Below the pieces are notes generated by a model. The model did not search any database, was not told where the DNA came from, and saw only the letters and a program-made list of their open reading frames with translations. The position numbers were made by a program, and so were the translations under genes. Shown one piece after another: positions 62,096-64,000 of a stretch of 64,000 nucleotides of DNA (positions are counted from its first letter, which is position 1; the number at the start of each line of letters is the position of its first letter). The stretch is from JAVBNU01 sp031551265 (GTDB taxonomy: Bacteria; Cyanobacteriota; Vampirovibrionia; Gastranaerophilales; Gastranaerophilaceae): assembly GCA_031551265.1 (NCBI GenBank), contig JAVBNU010000028.1:17314-81313 (forward strand), given 5' to 3'.

Positions 62096-63034
62096 TTATG
62101 TATACAATTCTTTTACCAACCAGTTATAAAACTGTGGATTGACTTCTTTGGCCATTGTTCTGGCAGTTTTACCATTATTTTTTTCTTTTAAAATGCGTAA
62201 TTTATGCACAGTATTTTCGGGTTTTCGCAGACAACAAACGATTTCGTGTGCCGAGTTAAAATCTTTGCGTCGAATACATGCTTGCAGGATATTGTCGCCT
62301 TCACAATCTTTGAGTTTTAAAATACGGTCACAATGTTCTTCGGAGTATGCATTTTCGTTAAAAACGCTTTTAATAGTCTCCGCAGAGAATAGGTTGTTAA
62401 TATATTCTGCTTTTTCCCAAATTAACTTTTCGATTAGGCTTGTTGTTGCGGGAGGATTGGCGTTGAATTTTATTTTCAGCTTTTTGTAAAGTGAATTTGG
62501 CTGCCCTTCTTTTTTTGTGTGGAATTCAGTACAGAGAAGGCTTTGTACAGTTTTGGGCGTGCTATGATTTAAAATTAATTCAACAAAATCAGCATCATCA
62601 TTGGCGATAGCGACATCTAACGGTGACTCGCCCATAAGAGTCCGTGTTTTGAGCAAATATTGTTTGTGTTTATCAACATCTGGGTCGGCTAAGACTGCTT
62701 TGGCTAATTCTAATCGGCCTGCTGCAGCAAAATGGTACATCAAAGTTTCGTTTTCACCGCTTGTTTGCATTCTGTAAATTCTTTTTTCTTTTGGCTTCAT
62801 TTTATTGTGTATGCTGAAAATGAGGTCATCATCACTAATTTTAGCATCTGTAATGGCATCTAAATAAGTTGTGAAAAACATCAAATCCATTAACAATTTT
62901 GCAGCATTCTTAAACGAAACGTCGTTGGATTTGGTGAAAACATCATGACTGATGGAGTTATTTGTGACTTGTTTCTCGTAAACAGTGTTGTGGTTGAGTT
63001 TCGGTGTGTATAAATTTAGTGTATTTATTTTCAT
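62096..63034 (-). CDS. Ankyrin-repeat protein with leader, copy 2
   Basis: Protein of 312 aa. The N-terminus starts MKINTLNLYTPKLNHNTVYE and reaches the aromatic step at NDVSFKNAAKL (about residue 42). Ankyrin-like repeats follow: GENETLMYHFAAAGRLELAK, then MGESPLDVAIANDDADFVEL, GDNILQACIRRKDFNSAHEI and a last NGKTARTMAKEVNPQFYNWL. Ankyrin domains bind other proteins. The ATG overlaps the stop of the upstream copy (ATGA), and the two proteins are clearly tandem duplicates. Confidence 0.8.
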   Translation of the reverse strand: MKINTLNLYTPKLNHNTVYEKQVTNNSISHDVFTKSNDVSFKNAAKLLMDLMFFTTYLDAITDAKISDDDLIFSIHNKMKPKEKRIYRMQTSGENETLMYHFAAAGRLELAKAVLADPDVDKHKQYLLKTRTLMGESPLDVAIANDDADFVELILNHSTPKTVQSLLCTEFHTKKEGQPNSLYKKLKIKFNANPPATTSLIEKLIWEKAEYINNLFSAETIKSVFNENAYSEEHCDRILKLKDCEGDNILQACIRRKDFNSAHEIVCCLRKPENTVHKLRILKEKNNGKTARTMAKEVNPQFYNWLVKELYT

Positions 63035-64000
63035 TCTTTGGTTCTTTTCTTTTGTAGTGTGTGTGAATTCTGCTTCATAAAATCAATGAAATTTTTGTAT
63101 CCCTTGCTTTCTGCGATATCAAAAACAGTGCCGTCTAAGCCTTTTTCGGATAAAATACGTTTTTTGTACTTTAAATTTTCGGGTTTGTGTAATTCGGCCA
63201 TAACTTCAAAAGCCGAGGATAAATCGCCGCGTTTTATACATGCCTGTAGAATATTGTCACCGTTGATATCTTTAATAGTCATGAGTATTTTTCTGTGGTG
63301 TTCGGAAGTTGATTTTTTCGTGAAAGCTTTTTCAATGTTTTCGGGGCTAAAAATATTTTTTATTTTAATTGCTTTACTCAGAATAAAATGGGCAATTTTT
63401 TTCTCATTTGGTGAAGTATAGTCTTTATAATCACGTTTTAGTCTGTCAACCAGAGATTCTGCTTGTTTTGTTTCGTCATTCGGAGAACGCTCAAACAGCA
63501 ATCCTTTGAGGGTTTCGTAGGAGGCGTTATTGACTATAAGTTTTACAATTTTGTATTGTCCAAAATCTACGGCCACATCAAGCGAGGATTCGCCCTCGTT
63601 GTTTCTGGTGCGTAGAATTTGTTGTTTGCAAAGGTTTAGGTCTTGATCCTCGAGTACTTTTTTGGCGAGTGAGTACCTGCCTAGAGATGCAAAAAAGTGC
63701 ATCAGGGTATCGTTAGAGGTAAATTCAGTTCTTGTGTAAATTTGTCCTTTGAGTTTAGGGTTCGCGGCTGACAAATCCTCAATAAATCTGAAAGTTCCTT
63801 TCTCAATGAGGTCTTTATCGCTCTTATCGGTATTGCTTACTTCATCTGCATATTGGACAAACATAAAATCCAGCTGGTCTTCCAGCTTTTTGCCTTTAAA
63901 AGAGACTGTGTCAGGCTTTGAATTTAAGACATTACTTTTATACTCAGGTTGAAATGACGTATCACTAACCTGATAAGCATTAACGGCAGGCGTTATCGGA
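63031..64000 (-). CDS. Ankyrin-repeat protein with leader, copy 1, N-terminus outside window
   Basis: The frame continues without a stop to the right edge, so the start is not in the window. The edge segment contains PDTVSFKGKKLEDQLDFM, the leader's Phe-Lys-Gly step. After it come ankyrin-like repeats: TSNDTLMHFFASLGRYSLAK, EGESSLDVAVDFGQYKIVKL and GDNILQACIKRGDLSSAFEV. It is paralogous to copy 2 along its length. A Met at 63864 is internal, not the likely start. Confidence 0.78.
   Translation of the reverse strand, partial: PITPAVNAYQVSDTSFQPEYKSNVLNSKPDTVSFKGKKLEDQLDFMFVQYADEVSNTDKSDKDLIEKGTFRFIEDLSAANPKLKGQIYTRTEFTSNDTLMHFFASLGRYSLAKKVLEDQDLNLCKQQILRTRNNEGESSLDVAVDFGQYKIVKLIVNNASYETLKGLLFERSPNDETKQAESLVDRLKRDYKDYTSPNEKKIAHFILSKAIKIKNIFSPENIEKAFTKKSTSEHHRKILMTIKDINGDNILQACIKRGDLSSAFEVMAELHKPENLKYKKRILSEKGLDGTVFDIAESKGYKNFIDFMKQNSHTLQKKRTKE

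Overview
The window is AT-rich, gene-dense bacterial chromosome, with no rRNA or tRNA gene seen. Gene content suggests an anaerobic fermenter of the non-photosynthetic Cyanobacteriota lineage Vampirovibrionia/Melainabacteria (Gastranaerophilales-like). The basis is an AMIN-domain amidase, a PEP carboxykinase plus Na+-pumping biotin decarboxylase cluster, scattered purine genes, and many small proteins sharing a short N-terminal leader that ends in Phe-Gly or Phe-Lys. This placement is inference; no marker gene was compared.

Layout. 0-8.4 kb: lepB, a polyprenyl synthase, pth, rplY (bL25), purH, small regulators and rpsL-rpsG. 8.4-17.3 kb: cell-wall amidase, murI, two tandem HTH genes, corA, a CHASE2 adenylate cyclase and recG. 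17.3-23.9 kb: a higBA module whose toxin is frameshifted, mtnA, a degenerate histidine kinase, a sugar-type ABC ATPase and serB. 24-32 kb: a run of four tiny leader-bearing proteins enclosing a leader-bearing purN, then holA/holB, a ROK kinase, a repeat-rich 559-residue protein and gap. 32.4-48 kb: purS-purQ-purL, a RelE/antitoxin pair, ispG, phosphoesterases, a DUF4127 protein, rarA, a solute-binding protein and an IS30 remnant. 48-54 kb: pckA and birA-oadG-oadA-oadB, a fermentative module coupling PEP/oxaloacetate interconversion to a sodium pump, with the biotin ligase that would charge it. 54-64 kb: surface-glycan-type genes, lysS, an NADPH glutamate synthase, a HEPN protein divergent from a structured small RNA, rph, a YitT protein and two tandem ankyrin proteins running off the right edge.

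Themes. (1) At 59.3-60.2 kb a HEPN-type protein with an RNxxAH motif and a compact, independently promoted ~80-nt RNA diverge from one palindrome that holds both -35 boxes. This looks like a protein/RNA toxin-antitoxin or abortive-infection unit and is the best candidate for an undescribed system. (2) A short N-terminal leader recurs on about eleven otherwise unrelated proteins, including the metabolic enzyme PurN. (3) Several genes have a -10 box only 6-8 nt before the start codon and should make leaderless mRNA. (4) Several families of small palindromic repeats occupy the intergenic regions.
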